DNA of 64,000 bases from Polynucleobacter ibericus (GTDB lineage: Bacteria > Pseudomonadota > Gammaproteobacteria > Burkholderiales > Burkholderiaceae), in NCBI RefSeq assembly GCF_018687955.1, contig NZ_CP061309.1:1173564-1237563 (forward strand), given 5' to 3'. Below, piece by piece: positions 35,575 through 43,627 of this stretch. Below the pieces are notes generated by a model. The model was not told the DNA's origin. It worked only from the letters and a program-made list of their open reading frames with translations, and did not search any database. A program made the position numbers and the translations under genes. The number at the start of each line of letters is the position of its first letter. Position 1 is the stretch's first letter.

Positions 35575-35838
35575 TTATCTACACAAGTAGATGTATGTCA
35601 AAGGAAAACGGTCATTGACCGTTTTCCTACTTTCCAGAATTGTCACGGTTCTCTTGCCCTGCTTCTTGCACTCCACTAAAGCAGCTTCCTGAGCTTCAGA
35701 TTCTTTTGCAGCCTTAGGCGCATGTACCCCAATGGTGCCATCAGATTGTTGATAGACGCCAAACTCACTATGTGGGGTTGAGCAGGCGATCAAGCCAAAC
35801 ACTAATCCCAATGCGGCAACGATTTTTACAATTTGCAT
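35575..35838 (-). CDS. Small lipoprotein, unknown function
   Basis: An 87-residue exported lipoprotein. The signal VKIVAALGLVFGLIACS has a clear lipobox LIAC with Cys19, so the mature form is about 69 residues. The rest is short, mixed in charge, with CKKQGKRTVTILESRK and a second Cys near the C terminus. I do not recognise a family. A 27-bp near-perfect palindrome lies in its last codons (35602-35628). Confidence 0.72.
   Translation of the reverse strand: MQIVKIVAALGLVFGLIACSTPHSEFGVYQQSDGTIGVHAPKAAKESEAQEAALVECKKQGKRTVTILESRKTVNDRFPLTYIYLCR
35602..35628. repeat. 27-bp palindrome in the lipoprotein gene end
   Basis: Arms GGAAAACGGTCA (35603-35614) and TGACCGTTTTCC (35616-35627) are perfect complements around one base, with a further A-T pair outside. 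It could fold in RNA from either strand and may limit read-through from the convergent histone-tail gene, but no T-run follows on either side. Confidence 0.6.
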
Positions 35839-35936
35839 TCTGATTCCAGTTCGATAGAGGGCAACCCTTCTGTAATGCCAATCTTAGCATTTTGAAGGAT
35901 ATGCCTATCTCTTCGAACGATATTGCCTGCGGCTGT

Positions 35937-36980
35937 TCAAGCTTTAAAAACCCTATCTTGAATCCACAGTGCAACTGACACCAACCCCACCATAATCGGA
36001 ACCTCTACCAGAGGACCAATAACGGCCGCAAATGCTGCCCCGGAGTTAATGCCAAATACCGCGATCGCTACAGCGATAGCTAATTCAAAGTTATTACTAG
36101 AGGCAGTAAACGACAAAGTACAGCAGCGCTTGTATTCAATACCCATCTTGATGGTAATAAAGAATGTCAGCAAGAACATCACTAGGAAAAAGATGAGCAA
36201 TGGGATGGCGATGGTAATAACATCCATCGGCAGCTGCAAAATCAACTTCCCTTTCAAGCTAAACATGACCACAATGGTAAAGAGTAAAGCTATCAAAGTC
36301 AGCTTACCGATATTAGGCACAAAGACATCCTGGTACCAAGTCCTTGACACAAACTTCAGCATGACATAACGCGTCAAGAACCCAGCTACGCAAGGAACTC
36401 CAAGATAGATAGCCACTGTTTTAGCAATCTCTCCAACAGTGATATTGACAACGGAACCTTCAAACCCAAAGTACGGCGGCAACACAGTCAAGAAAACGTA
36501 AGCGTATAGACTAAAGAACAGCACCTGGAAGACAGCATTAAACGCTACTAGTCCTGCCGCATACTCAGTTGAGCCTTTAGCAATGTCATTCCATACAATC
36601 ACCATGGCAATACAAGGCGCTATTCCAATTAATATCAACCCGGCCATGTACTCTGGCTGATTCGGAACAAAGATCAGAGCCAAGAAAAACATCAAGGTAG
36701 GTGCCACAATCCAATTGAGCAAAAAAGCGATACCAAATATTTTCTTATCCCTAAATACATCGGGCAACTCTTCATACTTCACCTTGGCAAATGGTGGATA
36801 CATCATCAATATCAAACCAATGGCGATCGGAATATTCGTAGTGCCCGATTGAAATGAATTAATGAACCCCTCTACTCCAGGAATAAAGTATCCAAAGCCA
36901 ATACCTACTGCCATGGCAGAAAATATCCACACTGTGAGGTATCTATCTAAAAAGGAAAGCTTACTAGTAACGGTACTCAT
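35937..36980 (-). CDS. acr3: Arsenite efflux permease Acr3
   Basis: Ten-helix arsenite/H+ antiporter of the ACR3 type that removes As(III) across the inner membrane. It starts [25 protein letters not shown], as in the family, and has the functional cysteine in [20 protein letters not shown] (near residue 285) plus the invariant helix 9 Glu (FNFELAIA-like, here NNFELAIA). At 347 residues it is normal. The start overlaps the arsC stop by ATGA. Last gene of the ars operon. Confidence 0.95.
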   Translation of the reverse strand: MSTVTSKLSFLDRYLTVWIFSAMAVGIGFGYFIPGVEGFINSFQSGTTNIPIAIGLILMMYPPFAKVKYEELPDVFRDKKIFGIAFLLNWIVAPTLMFFLALIFVPNQPEYMAGLILIGIAPCIAMVIVWNDIAKGSTEYAAGLVAFNAVFQVLFFSLYAYVFLTVLPPYFGFEGSVVNITVGEIAKTVAIYLGVPCVAGFLTRYVMLKFVSRTWYQDVFVPNIGKLTLIALLFTIVVMFSLKGKLILQLPMDVITIAIPLLIFFLVMFLLTFFITIKMGIEYKRCCTLSFTASSNNFELAIAVAIAVFGINSGAAFAAVIGPLVEVPIMVGLVSVALWIQDRVFKA

Positions 36981-37456
36981 GACTTGGTATGGATTTCTTT
37001 TAGGCTCATTGAGTCTAATTTTTCCAATGGCATTGCAGCAAGAATATCAATACGCTTCTTGAGTCCGTTCATGACTTCAACAAAAGCAGCCTTCTTCTCC
37101 ATATCGGTGCCCTCAACTTTGGATGGATCAGGAAAGCCCCAATGTGCAGTTGCCGGAGTACCAGGCCAAAATGGGCACTGCTCACCAGCTGCGTTATCAC
37201 AAACGGTAATAATGAAATCCATCTTCGGGGCATCAGGGAGACCAAAAACGTCCCAACTCTTAGACTTCAACTTTGCAGGGTCCATACCCATCTCGACAGC
37301 CATTTGCCCTGCAATGGGGTTAATGCTGCTGCCAGGGGTTGAGCCAGCCGAATAACCGACAAACTGACCACTGGGATGAGTAGATGCCAGTGCCTCACCC
37401 AGAATTGAGCGAGCAGAATTATGCGTACATAAAAATAAGATGTTGTATTGCTTCAT
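36977..37456 (-). CDS. arsC: Arsenate reductase ArsC (LMW phosphatase type)
   Basis: Reduces arsenate to arsenite for export by Acr3. It is of the low-molecular-weight tyrosine-phosphatase fold: active-site loop CTHNSARS with Cys10, and the later [14 protein letters not shown] with two more cysteines for the disulfide relay. The 159-residue form fits. It lies 17 bp after arsI and overlaps acr3. A second copy of this fold occurs at 51085 near the phosphate genes. Confidence 0.95.
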   Translation of the reverse strand: MKQYNILFLCTHNSARSILGEALASTHPSGQFVGYSAGSTPGSSINPIAGQMAVEMGMDPAKLKSKSWDVFGLPDAPKMDFIITVCDNAAGEQCPFWPGTPATAHWGFPDPSKVEGTDMEKKAAFVEVMNGLKKRIDILAAMPLEKLDSMSLKEIHTKS

Positions 37457-37473
37457 TACTAGTCCTTAATTAA

Positions 37474-37935
37474 TTAACAGCAAGATTTTTTTGCGATAGA
37501 TGAAACTGCAACAGTAGCTAAGGGTGTCGGCACACAGCATGCCTCATCCTCGCTTGGGGCATTATTAAAAACGGGGATTGTATTTAGAGTGTGAAATGTT
37601 TCCCAAGGAATACCAGCTGGGTCATTTACCCAATACTTATCAGAGTTTGCATAGCAACAGCTTGTCCCAGTCTCCTCTATTACCGCACCATCAATTACAT
37701 CTAGTCGAGCTTTCATCTCCTTGAGCTCAACGTCGCTTTCTACCTGAATACCTAAATGATTAATCCCCACCGAGGCACCACGAGCCGAAATAGCAAAATT
37801 TACCTTAGGATCTTCTAGCTGCCATTTAGCGTAATCACTTTTAACAACGGATGGTACGCAGCCAAACATCTTTTCGTAAAAAGGAATGGAGGATTGGATA
37901 TCGGCTACACCCACATGAATATGAATTCTCTTCAT
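37474..37935 (-). CDS. arsI: ArsI/CadI-family arsenic resistance protein
   Basis: Glyoxalase-fold dioxygenase of the ArsI/CadI family; ArsI cleaves the C-As bond of trivalent organoarsenicals. The N-terminal HIHVGVADIQSSIPFYEKMFG is typical. The vicinal Cys pair in GTSCCYANSDKYWVNDP binds As(III) in characterised members. Extra CC pairs sit in the tail (EACCVPT and the final KSCC). The ATG at 37935 overlaps the arsR TGA; an upstream TTG is not needed. C-As lyase activity, as against a plain metal-binding role, is inferred. Confidence 0.88.
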   Translation of the reverse strand: MKRIHIHVGVADIQSSIPFYEKMFGCVPSVVKSDYAKWQLEDPKVNFAISARGASVGINHLGIQVESDVELKEMKARLDVIDGAVIEETGTSCCYANSDKYWVNDPAGIPWETFHTLNTIPVFNNAPSEDEACCVPTPLATVAVSSIAKKSCC

Positions 37936-38258
37936 TTGCAAATCACTTTCTTTTTATTAGTAGCTTCACAAGAATTTCCACCACAGCAGTTTTCTAGCAA
38001 GAATCCACTCAACTCTTGCACCAAGTTAGCATTTGGACGGTAAATCAGATTACGACTTTGGCGCTCTACCGCTAATAGCTCAGCACCAACCAATTCCTTT
38101 AGATGAAAACTCAGTGTGGCATTCGGAATTCCTAGCTTTTCGATAATTTGGCTAGGCGTTAATCCAATATCACCTCGCTGAACAACCAAGCGAAATATGT
38201 TTAAACGGGTTTCTTGGCCTAAGGCTAGAAAGGCTTTGATGGCATTTGAATTTTTCAT
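37932..38258 (-). CDS. arsR: Arsenic-responsive repressor ArsR
   Basis: Winged-helix ArsR/SmtB repressor, 108 residues. HTH region: TPSQIIEKLGIPNATLSFHLKEL (about residues 33-55), followed by the beta-wing. There is no CVC in the recognition helix; instead cysteines lie at the C terminus (NCCGGNSC), so As(III) probably binds there as in other C-terminal-site ArsRs. It is first in arsR-arsI-arsC-acr3. Its ATG lies inside the promoter palindrome, so the message may lack a leader. Confidence 0.93.
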   Translation of the reverse strand: MKNSNAIKAFLALGQETRLNIFRLVVQRGDIGLTPSQIIEKLGIPNATLSFHLKELVGAELLAVERQSRNLIYRPNANLVQELSGFLLENCCGGNSCEATNKKKVICK

Positions 38259-38280
38259 ATTTCTAATTATATAGAAATAT
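38257..38280 (-). promoter_or_regulatory. ars promoter -10 within ArsR operator
   Basis: Perfect 9-bp inverted repeat ATATTTCTA / TAGAAATAT with a 6-bp spacer that, read on the minus strand, is exactly TATAAT. A further palindrome GAAATATATATTTC (38274-38287) adds a third half-site. The expected transcript start is at or next to the arsR ATG (38256-38258). Bound ArsR would cover the -10. Assignment to ArsR is inferred from position and symmetry. Confidence 0.75.
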
Positions 38281-38282
38281 AT

Positions 38283-38300
38283 ATTTCAGGATTATGACAA
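38283..38300 (-). promoter_or_regulatory. Possible PhoB box upstream of arsR
   Basis: On the minus strand TTGTCATAATCCTGAAAT: two units matching CTGTCAT at 6/7 and 5/7, 11 bp apart. It ends 11 bp before the TATAAT, where PhoB boxes replace a -35. No good -35 is seen at 17 bp. Confidence 0.45.
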
Positions 38301-38314
38301 GCCACCCCATTTAA

Positions 38315-38332
38315 GAGGCATATAACTGTCAT
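38315..38332 (+). promoter_or_regulatory. Possible PhoB box before H1-like/ppk2 operon
   Basis: GAGGCATATAACTGTCAT: a perfect CTGTCAT unit with a weak (4/7) partner 11 bp before it. A second reading pairs the same unit with the sequence to its right, giving a TAAAAC -10 candidate at 38355. Weaker than the boxes at pstS, ppx and the second ppk2. Confidence 0.45.
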
Positions 38333-38420
38333 AAACGCTTGAAAGTGCTGCAAATAAAACGTAGGATTGGCTCAAGGGTTTGTAAATAGCGCAAATCCAT
38401 CAATTTACCCAGGAACCGTC

Positions 38421-38711
38421 ATGAGCCAAAAGAAGTTAGTGAAGCAGTTATTAAAGAAGCTCGATAAATTAGAGTCCGATAGAGAGAAGCTCATCGATAA
38501 GCTTGCAAAAGCATTAGACAAACTGGATAAAAAAGTAGCTGCGAAGAAGGCGCCTGCAAAAAAGGCAGCAGCTAAAAAGGCTCCTGCAAAAAAAGTACCG
38601 GTGAAAAAAGCGGCTGTGAAGAAGGCTCCCGCCAAAAAAGCTCCGGCCAAGAAGGCAGCAGCTAAAAAGACCCCTGCCCCTAAAACGGCAAACACTAGTA
38701 CAGCTAACTAA
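38421..38711 (+). CDS. Histone H1-like Lys/Ala-rich protein
   Basis: A 96-residue protein. The ATG at 38421 has AGGAA 5 bases before it; a frame running back to 38367 is unlikely to be translated. Residues 1-35 form a charged amphipathic helix (LVKQLLKKLDKLESDREKL), and residues 38-85 are AKKAPAKKAAAKK repeats of the bacterial H1 type. It probably binds nucleic acid or polyphosphate. The stop shares a base with the ppk2 start (TAATG), which ties it to polyphosphate metabolism. Confidence 0.78.
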   Translation: MSQKKLVKQLLKKLDKLESDREKLIDKLAKALDKLDKKVAAKKAPAKKAAAKKAPAKKVPVKKAAVKKAPAKKAPAKKAAAKKTPAPKTANTSTAN

Positions 38712-39484
38712 TGGGTCAGAAAGCTAAGGAAAAACAGGAGGAGGCGAGCTATGAGTCGCAGCTCCGTGAGCTCCAGATTCAGTTAGTTAAACTGCAAAAT
38801 AGTCTCATCAGCAATGGCGATCAAATAGTCGTCATTCTGGAGGGTCGTGATACCGCAGGTAAGGATGGCAGCATTAAAGCGATCACTCAAAACTTAAGCC
38901 CACGAGAAACGCGGGTTGTCGCTCTAGGGAAGCCATCCGATACCGAGTCGGCAGAATGGTACTTTCAACGCTACGTATCTCAATTACCTAAAAAGGGAGA
39001 AATCGTTCTCTTCAACCGTAGCTGGTACAACCGCGCCGGGGTTGAGCGTGTCATGAATTTTTGTACAAAAGATCAATACAAAACCTTTATGGATACGGTG
39101 AATGATTTTGAATCCATCTTGGTAAGGTCTGGCATTACTCTGATTAAGTACTATTTAGATATTTCTAAAAAAGAACAGGCGCAACGTCTTAAGGACAGAG
39201 AAGATGATCCACTCAAGCAATGGAAAATTAGCCCGATTGATCAGCAAGCGCAAAAATATTGGAACGCTTACAGTAAATGTCGTAATGAAATGCTAGAAAA
39301 AACTAGTCCTCAGGATGCGCCTTGGACGATAGTGAGAGCTAACGATAAAAAGTTAGCCCATTTGAATTTAATTCGAGATTTACTCTCTAAAGTGACCTAT
39401 CCAGGAAAAGCCAAAGACCTACTCAAAGCCGATAAAGAAATCGCCTTTCAGTGGGACGGCAAGCTAACTAAATTAGAAAAATAA
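38711..39484 (+). CDS. ppk2: Polyphosphate kinase 2, copy 1
   Basis: PPK2-family kinase that transfers phosphate between polyphosphate and nucleotides; the short one-domain class I/III type. The Walker A is GRDTAGKDG at residues 45-53. The Walker-B-like region reads LFNRSWYNRAGVE, with Asn where copy 2 has Asp, and the lid region has LKDREDDPLKQWKISPID. It is 257 residues. Translation is coupled to the H1-like gene upstream. The convergent second copy ends 4 bp away. Confidence 0.92.
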   Translation: MGQKAKEKQEEASYESQLRELQIQLVKLQNSLISNGDQIVVILEGRDTAGKDGSIKAITQNLSPRETRVVALGKPSDTESAEWYFQRYVSQLPKKGEIVLFNRSWYNRAGVERVMNFCTKDQYKTFMDTVNDFESILVRSGITLIKYYLDISKKEQAQRLKDREDDPLKQWKISPIDQQAQKYWNAYSKCRNEMLEKTSPQDAPWTIVRANDKKLAHLNLIRDLLSKVTYPGKAKDLLKADKEIAFQWDGKLTKLEK

Positions 39485-39488
39485 AGTG

Positions 39489-40394
39489 CTAGAACACTTC
39501 CGGAACATACATATCCGGAGGAACCGGTCCACGCAGATAGTCTGGATTATGAACACGCTCCGGTAATGAGATCATTGGATGGTCGATTTCTTGATACGGA
39601 ATCTGACTTAAAAGGTGGCTAATGCAATTTAAGCGTGCTTTTTTCTTGTCATTGGCCGCAACAACCCACCATGGCGCTTCTGGGATGTGAGTACGCTCCA
39701 ACATCGTTTCTTTAGCCTTTGTATAAGCCTCCCACAAGCGACGGGCCTCTAAGTCCATTGGACTGAGCTTCCATTGCTTTAGTGGATCATGAATACGCAT
39801 CATGAAGCGGTTGTATTGTTCATCATCGGAAATAGAGAACCAATACTTAATGAGAATGATCCCTGAGCTAATCATCATGCGCTCAAGATCAGGAACGGTT
39901 CTTAAAAATTCTTCGTATTCGTAATCAGTACAAAAACCCATTACCTTCTCAACGCCTGCACGGTTGTACCAGCTGCGATCAAAGAGAACGATTTCACCGC
40001 CAGCAGGTAGCTGTGAGATGTAGCGCTGAAAATACCACTGGGTCTTTTCGCGCTCGTTAGGCGCTGGTAAAGCGACAACTTTGCAAACGCGGGGATTGAG
40101 TCGTTGGGTGATACGCTTAATTGCCCCACCCTTACCAGCAGAATCACGACCTTCAAATAAAACTGCAACCTTGACCTTATTGGCGACTACCCAATCTTGG
40201 AGTTTTACAAGCTCACCTTGCAATCTAAACAACTCTTTAAAGTAGACGTTGCGGGGGACAGAAGACTCACTATCACCATCTGGAGATAAGCGATCATCAT
40301 CAAGCTCCATTTCAAGCTCTTCGTCCATGCTATCCAGAATTTCTTCTTGAGCACGGCGATACCACTCCGCCATTTCTTTATGCTTCGATGTCAT
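39489..40394 (-). CDS. ppk2: Polyphosphate kinase 2, copy 2
   Basis: A second PPK2, 301 residues, longer at the N terminus by a strongly acidic stretch (SMDEELEMELDDDRLSPDGD, residues 21-40). Walker A GRDSAGKGG and LFDRSWYNRAGVEKVMGFC keep the canonical Asp. The lid reads MRIHDPLKQWKLSPMD. GGAG precedes the ATG. It is convergent with copy 1, and a strong PhoB box with a TATAAG -10 lies upstream. The two copies differ enough to have different preferred directions or nucleotides (inference). Confidence 0.93.
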   Translation of the reverse strand: MTSKHKEMAEWYRRAQEEILDSMDEELEMELDDDRLSPDGDSESSVPRNVYFKELFRLQGELVKLQDWVVANKVKVAVLFEGRDSAGKGGAIKRITQRLNPRVCKVVALPAPNEREKTQWYFQRYISQLPAGGEIVLFDRSWYNRAGVEKVMGFCTDYEYEEFLRTVPDLERMMISSGIILIKYWFSISDDEQYNRFMMRIHDPLKQWKLSPMDLEARRLWEAYTKAKETMLERTHIPEAPWWVVAANDKKKARLNCISHLLSQIPYQEIDHPMISLPERVHNPDYLRGPVPPDMYVPEVF

Positions 40395-40432
40395 TTAGTT
40401 CCGCTCCTTGACAATACTTATAAAGAGGAATG

Positions 40433-40450
40433 ATGACACTTTTATTACAT
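40433..40450 (-). promoter_or_regulatory. PhoB box of ppk2 copy 2
   Basis: Minus strand ATGTAATAAAAGTGTCAT, 15 of 18 matches to the E. coli consensus by eye. Exactly 10 bp later comes TATAAG (40417-40422), a 5/6 -10 hexamer. It overlaps the 3' end of the acyltransferase gene. Confidence 0.75.
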
Positions 40451-41239
40451 AAAGCATTGGTCACCCTTTAAATAGCTTGAAATAGCCTCTTGACTATGTA
40501 AAGCCAGCCATTTTCGATCTTTAGGGGCTTCTGGAGCAGCGCCCGAAGGAGCCAGAAAGACTAGCTCTACGACTTGCTGACGATCACGCAAAATCTGAGC
40601 CATAGACTCTAATAGCCCCATCTCGCCTACAAAAGCCACTACATCACTATTTTTGCCTGTGAGCGAGGATTTATAGGAAATCGCTAGAGAATAGACAGGC
40701 ACCCCCGCGATCACTGCAGATTCAAATAAGTTAGGCTTAAATGGCAGAACGCTCTCCCCTATTGTGGAGGTTCCCTCCGGAAAGATGCACACAGACTGAG
40801 TTTCAAGAACTCTAGCTACCTCGTTAGCAACCTGCTTTCCATGACGAGAGTTATCACGCTTGATAAAGACCGTTCCCAGTTGCTTTGCCATCCAACCAAA
40901 GATGGGCCAACCCTCTACATCAGACTTGGCAACAAATCGCACAGGCTTAAAAGCGTTAATCGCATGGATATCCATCCAAGAGATATGATTCGAGGCCAGT
41001 AGATATGGAGTAGCAGGCAGTATTTCTGGGTTTTTCAACCTTAACTCAATCCCAAAAATACTGAGTAACTTTTTGGACCAATTCTGAATATGCTGATTTT
41101 TAGCTTCCTGATTCGCAAATGGGAACCGAAAAGATAAGGTCAGCAAGCCCGCAACAACATGAACCCATACCCTCACCCATGACCATAGCGCAGCTCTATG
41201 CTGCGATGGGGGAGGTTTTTGAAGGGGAATTTGACTCAT
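40445..41239 (-). CDS. Lysophospholipid/lyso-ornithine-lipid acyltransferase (PlsC/OlsA-like)
   Basis: Membrane-bound acyltransferase of the PlsC family, 264 residues. The catalytic HX4D is NHISWMD with His85 and Asp90, and the acceptor motif is FPEGTSTIG at 153-161, followed by LPFKPNLFE, which resembles OlsA (O-acylation of lyso-ornithine lipid) more than housekeeping PlsC (FPEGTRS). An OlsB-like gene 2.4 kb away supports the OlsA reading. One N-terminal helix (residues 20-38). It diverges from the PhoB-box-controlled lipid operon. Confidence 0.82.
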   Translation of the reverse strand: MSQIPLQKPPPSQHRAALWSWVRVWVHVVAGLLTLSFRFPFANQEAKNQHIQNWSKKLLSIFGIELRLKNPEILPATPYLLASNHISWMDIHAINAFKPVRFVAKSDVEGWPIFGWMAKQLGTVFIKRDNSRHGKQVANEVARVLETQSVCIFPEGTSTIGESVLPFKPNLFESAVIAGVPVYSLAISYKSSLTGKNSDVVAFVGEMGLLESMAQILRDRQQVVELVFLAPSGAAPEAPKDRKWLALHSQEAISSYLKGDQCFM

Positions 41240-41279
41240 ATGGAGTAAGAATATAAATGAAGTTTAAAAAATACTTGCA

Positions 41280-41319
41280 TCGTCATAAAACTGTCTTGTA
41301 ACTGTCATGCTGCTTTCAT
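41280..41319 (+). promoter_or_regulatory. Tandem PhoB boxes of the lipid operon
   Basis: Four CTGTCAT-like units start at 41280, 41291, 41302 and 41313, exactly 11 bp apart, with matches of 5, 6, 7 and 6 out of 7. This is two adjoining Pho boxes. A CTTAAT or TAATAC -10 candidate lies at 41330-41337, leaving little or no leader before the ATG at 41344. Confidence 0.8.
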
Positions 41320-41343
41320 ACTCTGTTGGCTTAATACTGTTTC

Positions 41344-42153
41344 ATGATGCATTACAAAGCGATCTGGATTTCAGACGTACACCTCGGAACATCAGGGTGT
41401 CAGGCAAACTACCTTCTCGATTTCCTAAAGCACAACGAAGCAGAGAAATTCTATCTTGTTGGTGACATCATTGATGGCTGGAGACTGAAAAAGTCCTTCT
41501 ATTGGCCTCAATCTCATAACGATGTGGTGCAAAAACTCCTACGTAAAGCCCGTAAAGGTAGTGAAGTCATCTATGTCCCAGGTAATCATGATGAGAGTGC
41601 CCGTCAATTCTTTGGCCTTTCCTTTGGTGATGTCAAAGTAGTTGAGGAAGTCATTCATACAACCGTAGATGGTAGAAAGCTGTGGGTAACGCATGGCGAT
41701 CAGTTTGATGGCGTGATGCAATATGCCAAGTGGCTTGCCTATGTTGGCGACAACTTGTATTCATTCATTCTCTACATCAATCGTTATTTCAATATGGTTC
41801 GCGCCAGAATGGGACTGCAATATTGGTCACTTTCTCAATACCTCAAGCATCAAGTAAAGAACGCCGTTAGTTATATCGCGGATTTTGAACACATCATGGC
41901 TAGAGAAGCCCGTTTACGTGGTTGTGATGGTGTGGTCTGCGGACATATTCATAAAGCGGAAATTCGTGAGATTGACGGCCTTCTCTATTGCAATGACGGC
42001 GATTGGGTCGAGAGCCTGACTGCCTTAGTTGAAACTCATACAGGTGAACTGAAAATCATTCACTGGACACATATCAAGGGCGAGCCAGTCGAGACGCCAC
42101 AAATTGCTGCTCAACCCACTATCGAATCACTTATTAAAGAGGCTGCACTATGA
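41344..42153 (+). CDS. Metallophosphoesterase, LpxH/PlcP-like
   Basis: Two-metal phosphoesterase of the group annotated as UDP-2,3-diacylglucosamine diphosphatase, which also contains PlcP, the phospholipase C that strips phosphate from phospholipids in phosphate-starved alpha- and marine bacteria. Metal motifs are ISDVHLG (Asp11, His13), GDIIDGW (40-46), GNHDE (80-84), THGDQFDG and CGHIHKAE. PhoB boxes just upstream and the glycosyltransferase directly after favour PlcP over lipid A synthesis. The start has no ribosome site and may be leaderless. Stop overlaps the next gene by ATGA. Confidence 0.85.
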   Translation: MMHYKAIWISDVHLGTSGCQANYLLDFLKHNEAEKFYLVGDIIDGWRLKKSFYWPQSHNDVVQKLLRKARKGSEVIYVPGNHDESARQFFGLSFGDVKVVEEVIHTTVDGRKLWVTHGDQFDGVMQYAKWLAYVGDNLYSFILYINRYFNMVRARMGLQYWSLSQYLKHQVKNAVSYIADFEHIMAREARLRGCDGVVCGHIHKAEIREIDGLLYCNDGDWVESLTALVETHTGELKIIHWTHIKGEPVETPQIAAQPTIESLIKEAAL

Positions 42154-43178
42154 AAATCATGATCATTACCGATGCATGGGATCCACAAGTTAATGGAGTT
42201 GTTCGCACACTAAAACAGACTCGTGCCGAGTTAGTTGCCATGGGTCATGAAGTGGAGATGATCACACCTAACGGCTTTAAATCAATTCCGTGCCCAACCT
42301 ATCCTGATATTGCCCTCTCTTTATTTCCAGGTAAAGAAGTAGCTCGCCGTATTAAAGAATTCGCTCCAGACGCGATGCATATTGCTACTGAAGGTCCACT
42401 AGGCTTATCAGCCCGTGCTTATGCCGTCAAAAACCGTTTACCATTTTCAACCGCTTATCACACACGCTTTCCAGAGTACGTTAAAGCGCGCACCGGTATT
42501 CCACTCGCAATCACTTATGCATTTCTTCGCTGGTTCCATGGGCCATCTATGGCAGTCATGGCGCCAACAATTGTCGTTAAAGATGATCTTGAAAAATATG
42601 GCCTAAAGAATGTGGTGCTCTGGTCAAGAGGCGTGGATTTAGATATTTTCAAGATGCAGGATTCGAAAGCATTAAACACTGCACATCCAATCTTTTTGTA
42701 TGTTGGGCGTGTTGCTGTGGAAAAGAATATCAATGCATTTCTAGAGATTGATTTACCAGGTTCAAAGTGGGTAGTAGGAGATGGTCCAGCGATGGCTGGT
42801 ATCAAAGAAAAATATCCAGAAGTGAACTATCTGGGAGTACTACAGCAGCATGAGTTAGCAAAAGTATATGCGGCCGCAGATGTATTTGTATTTCCAAGTA
42901 AAACAGATACCTTTGGCTTAGTTTTACTGGAAGCAATGGCCTGCGGTACTCCAGTTGCCGCCTATCCAGTTACCGGTCCGATTGATGTGCTGGGCACCTC
43001 TAATTCAGGCGCCATGAATGAAGACTTACGTGAAGCATGCATGCAAGCCCTGAAGATTCCTCGTGAGGTAGCTCGCGCCCATGCCGAGAAGTTTTCGTGG
43101 AGAGCGGCTTCTGAGCAGTTTGCCAACCACCTCAAGCCAGTACCCACTACAGATGTGCATGTTACTGCCCTCGCCTAA
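42150..43178 (+). CDS. GT4 glycosyltransferase (glycolipid synthase candidate)
   Basis: GT-B glycosyltransferase, 342 residues. The N-terminal domain starts IITDAWDPQVNGVVRTLK, the C-terminal domain has FLYVGRVAVEKNINAFLEI, and the donor-binding motif reads FPSKTDTFGLVLLEAMACG, with Asp in place of the usual first Glu of EX7E. It overlaps the phosphoesterase by 4 bases. The pair looks like the PlcP-Agt cassette that replaces phospholipids by diacylglycerol glycolipids under phosphate shortage (inference from order and control). Confidence 0.85.
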   Translation: MKIMIITDAWDPQVNGVVRTLKQTRAELVAMGHEVEMITPNGFKSIPCPTYPDIALSLFPGKEVARRIKEFAPDAMHIATEGPLGLSARAYAVKNRLPFSTAYHTRFPEYVKARTGIPLAITYAFLRWFHGPSMAVMAPTIVVKDDLEKYGLKNVVLWSRGVDLDIFKMQDSKALNTAHPIFLYVGRVAVEKNINAFLEIDLPGSKWVVGDGPAMAGIKEKYPEVNYLGVLQQHELAKVYAAADVFVFPSKTDTFGLVLLEAMACGTPVAAYPVTGPIDVLGTSNSGAMNEDLREACMQALKIPREVARAHAEKFSWRAASEQFANHLKPVPTTDVHVTALA

Positions 43179-43189
43179 GCAAAGAAATA

Positions 43190-43594
43190 ATGAACTCTCC
43201 CTATCACATAGACCAAAATCCCCATAAGGGCAATCGCGGTCTTGCAAGAGCATGGCATGCAGCCAAAAACTCTTGGTGTGGCCTTGTATACGCATTTATG
43301 GAAGAAAGTGCTTTTAGACAAGAGCTCACCCTGTTTGCCATACTCACGCCGATTGCTATTGCATTACCTATCAATCTGCTTGAAAAGTCCCTGCTGATTT
43401 CTTCGCTCATGATGGTACTCGTCATCGAACTCTTGAACTCTAGCGTTGAAGCAGCCATTGATCGCATTTCCTTTGATCACCACGATCTATCCAAGCGGGC
43501 AAAAGATTTTGGCAGCGCCGCTGTCATGCTCGCCCTCTTTGTCGCAGCGCTGTTATGGGCTGCAGTATGTATTCCACTGATCTTTCAGGTCTAA
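43190..43594 (+). CDS. dgkA: Diacylglycerol kinase DgkA
   Basis: Small three-helix inner-membrane kinase that turns diacylglycerol into phosphatidic acid. The signature ELLNSSVEAAIDR is at residues 80-92, with the E-rich cytosolic helix ESAFRQELTLF before it; 134 residues is normal. It starts 11 bp after the glycosyltransferase. In this context it would recycle diacylglycerol released by the phosphoesterase, in balance with glycolipid formation. Confidence 0.93.
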   Translation: MNSPYHIDQNPHKGNRGLARAWHAAKNSWCGLVYAFMEESAFRQELTLFAILTPIAIALPINLLEKSLLISSLMMVLVIELLNSSVEAAIDRISFDHHDLSKRAKDFGSAAVMLALFVAALLWAAVCIPLIFQV

Positions 43595-43627
43595 CAATTT
43601 TAATACTGTCATCAACTAAGGCTAACT

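Noticed and set aside
38405-38695. Phe/Ala-rich frame opposite the 96-residue H1-like gene
   Set aside because: Same reason: shadow of Lys/Ala codon repeats.
43606-43612. Perfect CTGTCAT before the OlsB-like gene
   Set aside because: Its partner matches only 3/7, and a promoter at normal spacing would start inside the coding region; it lies inside an operon.
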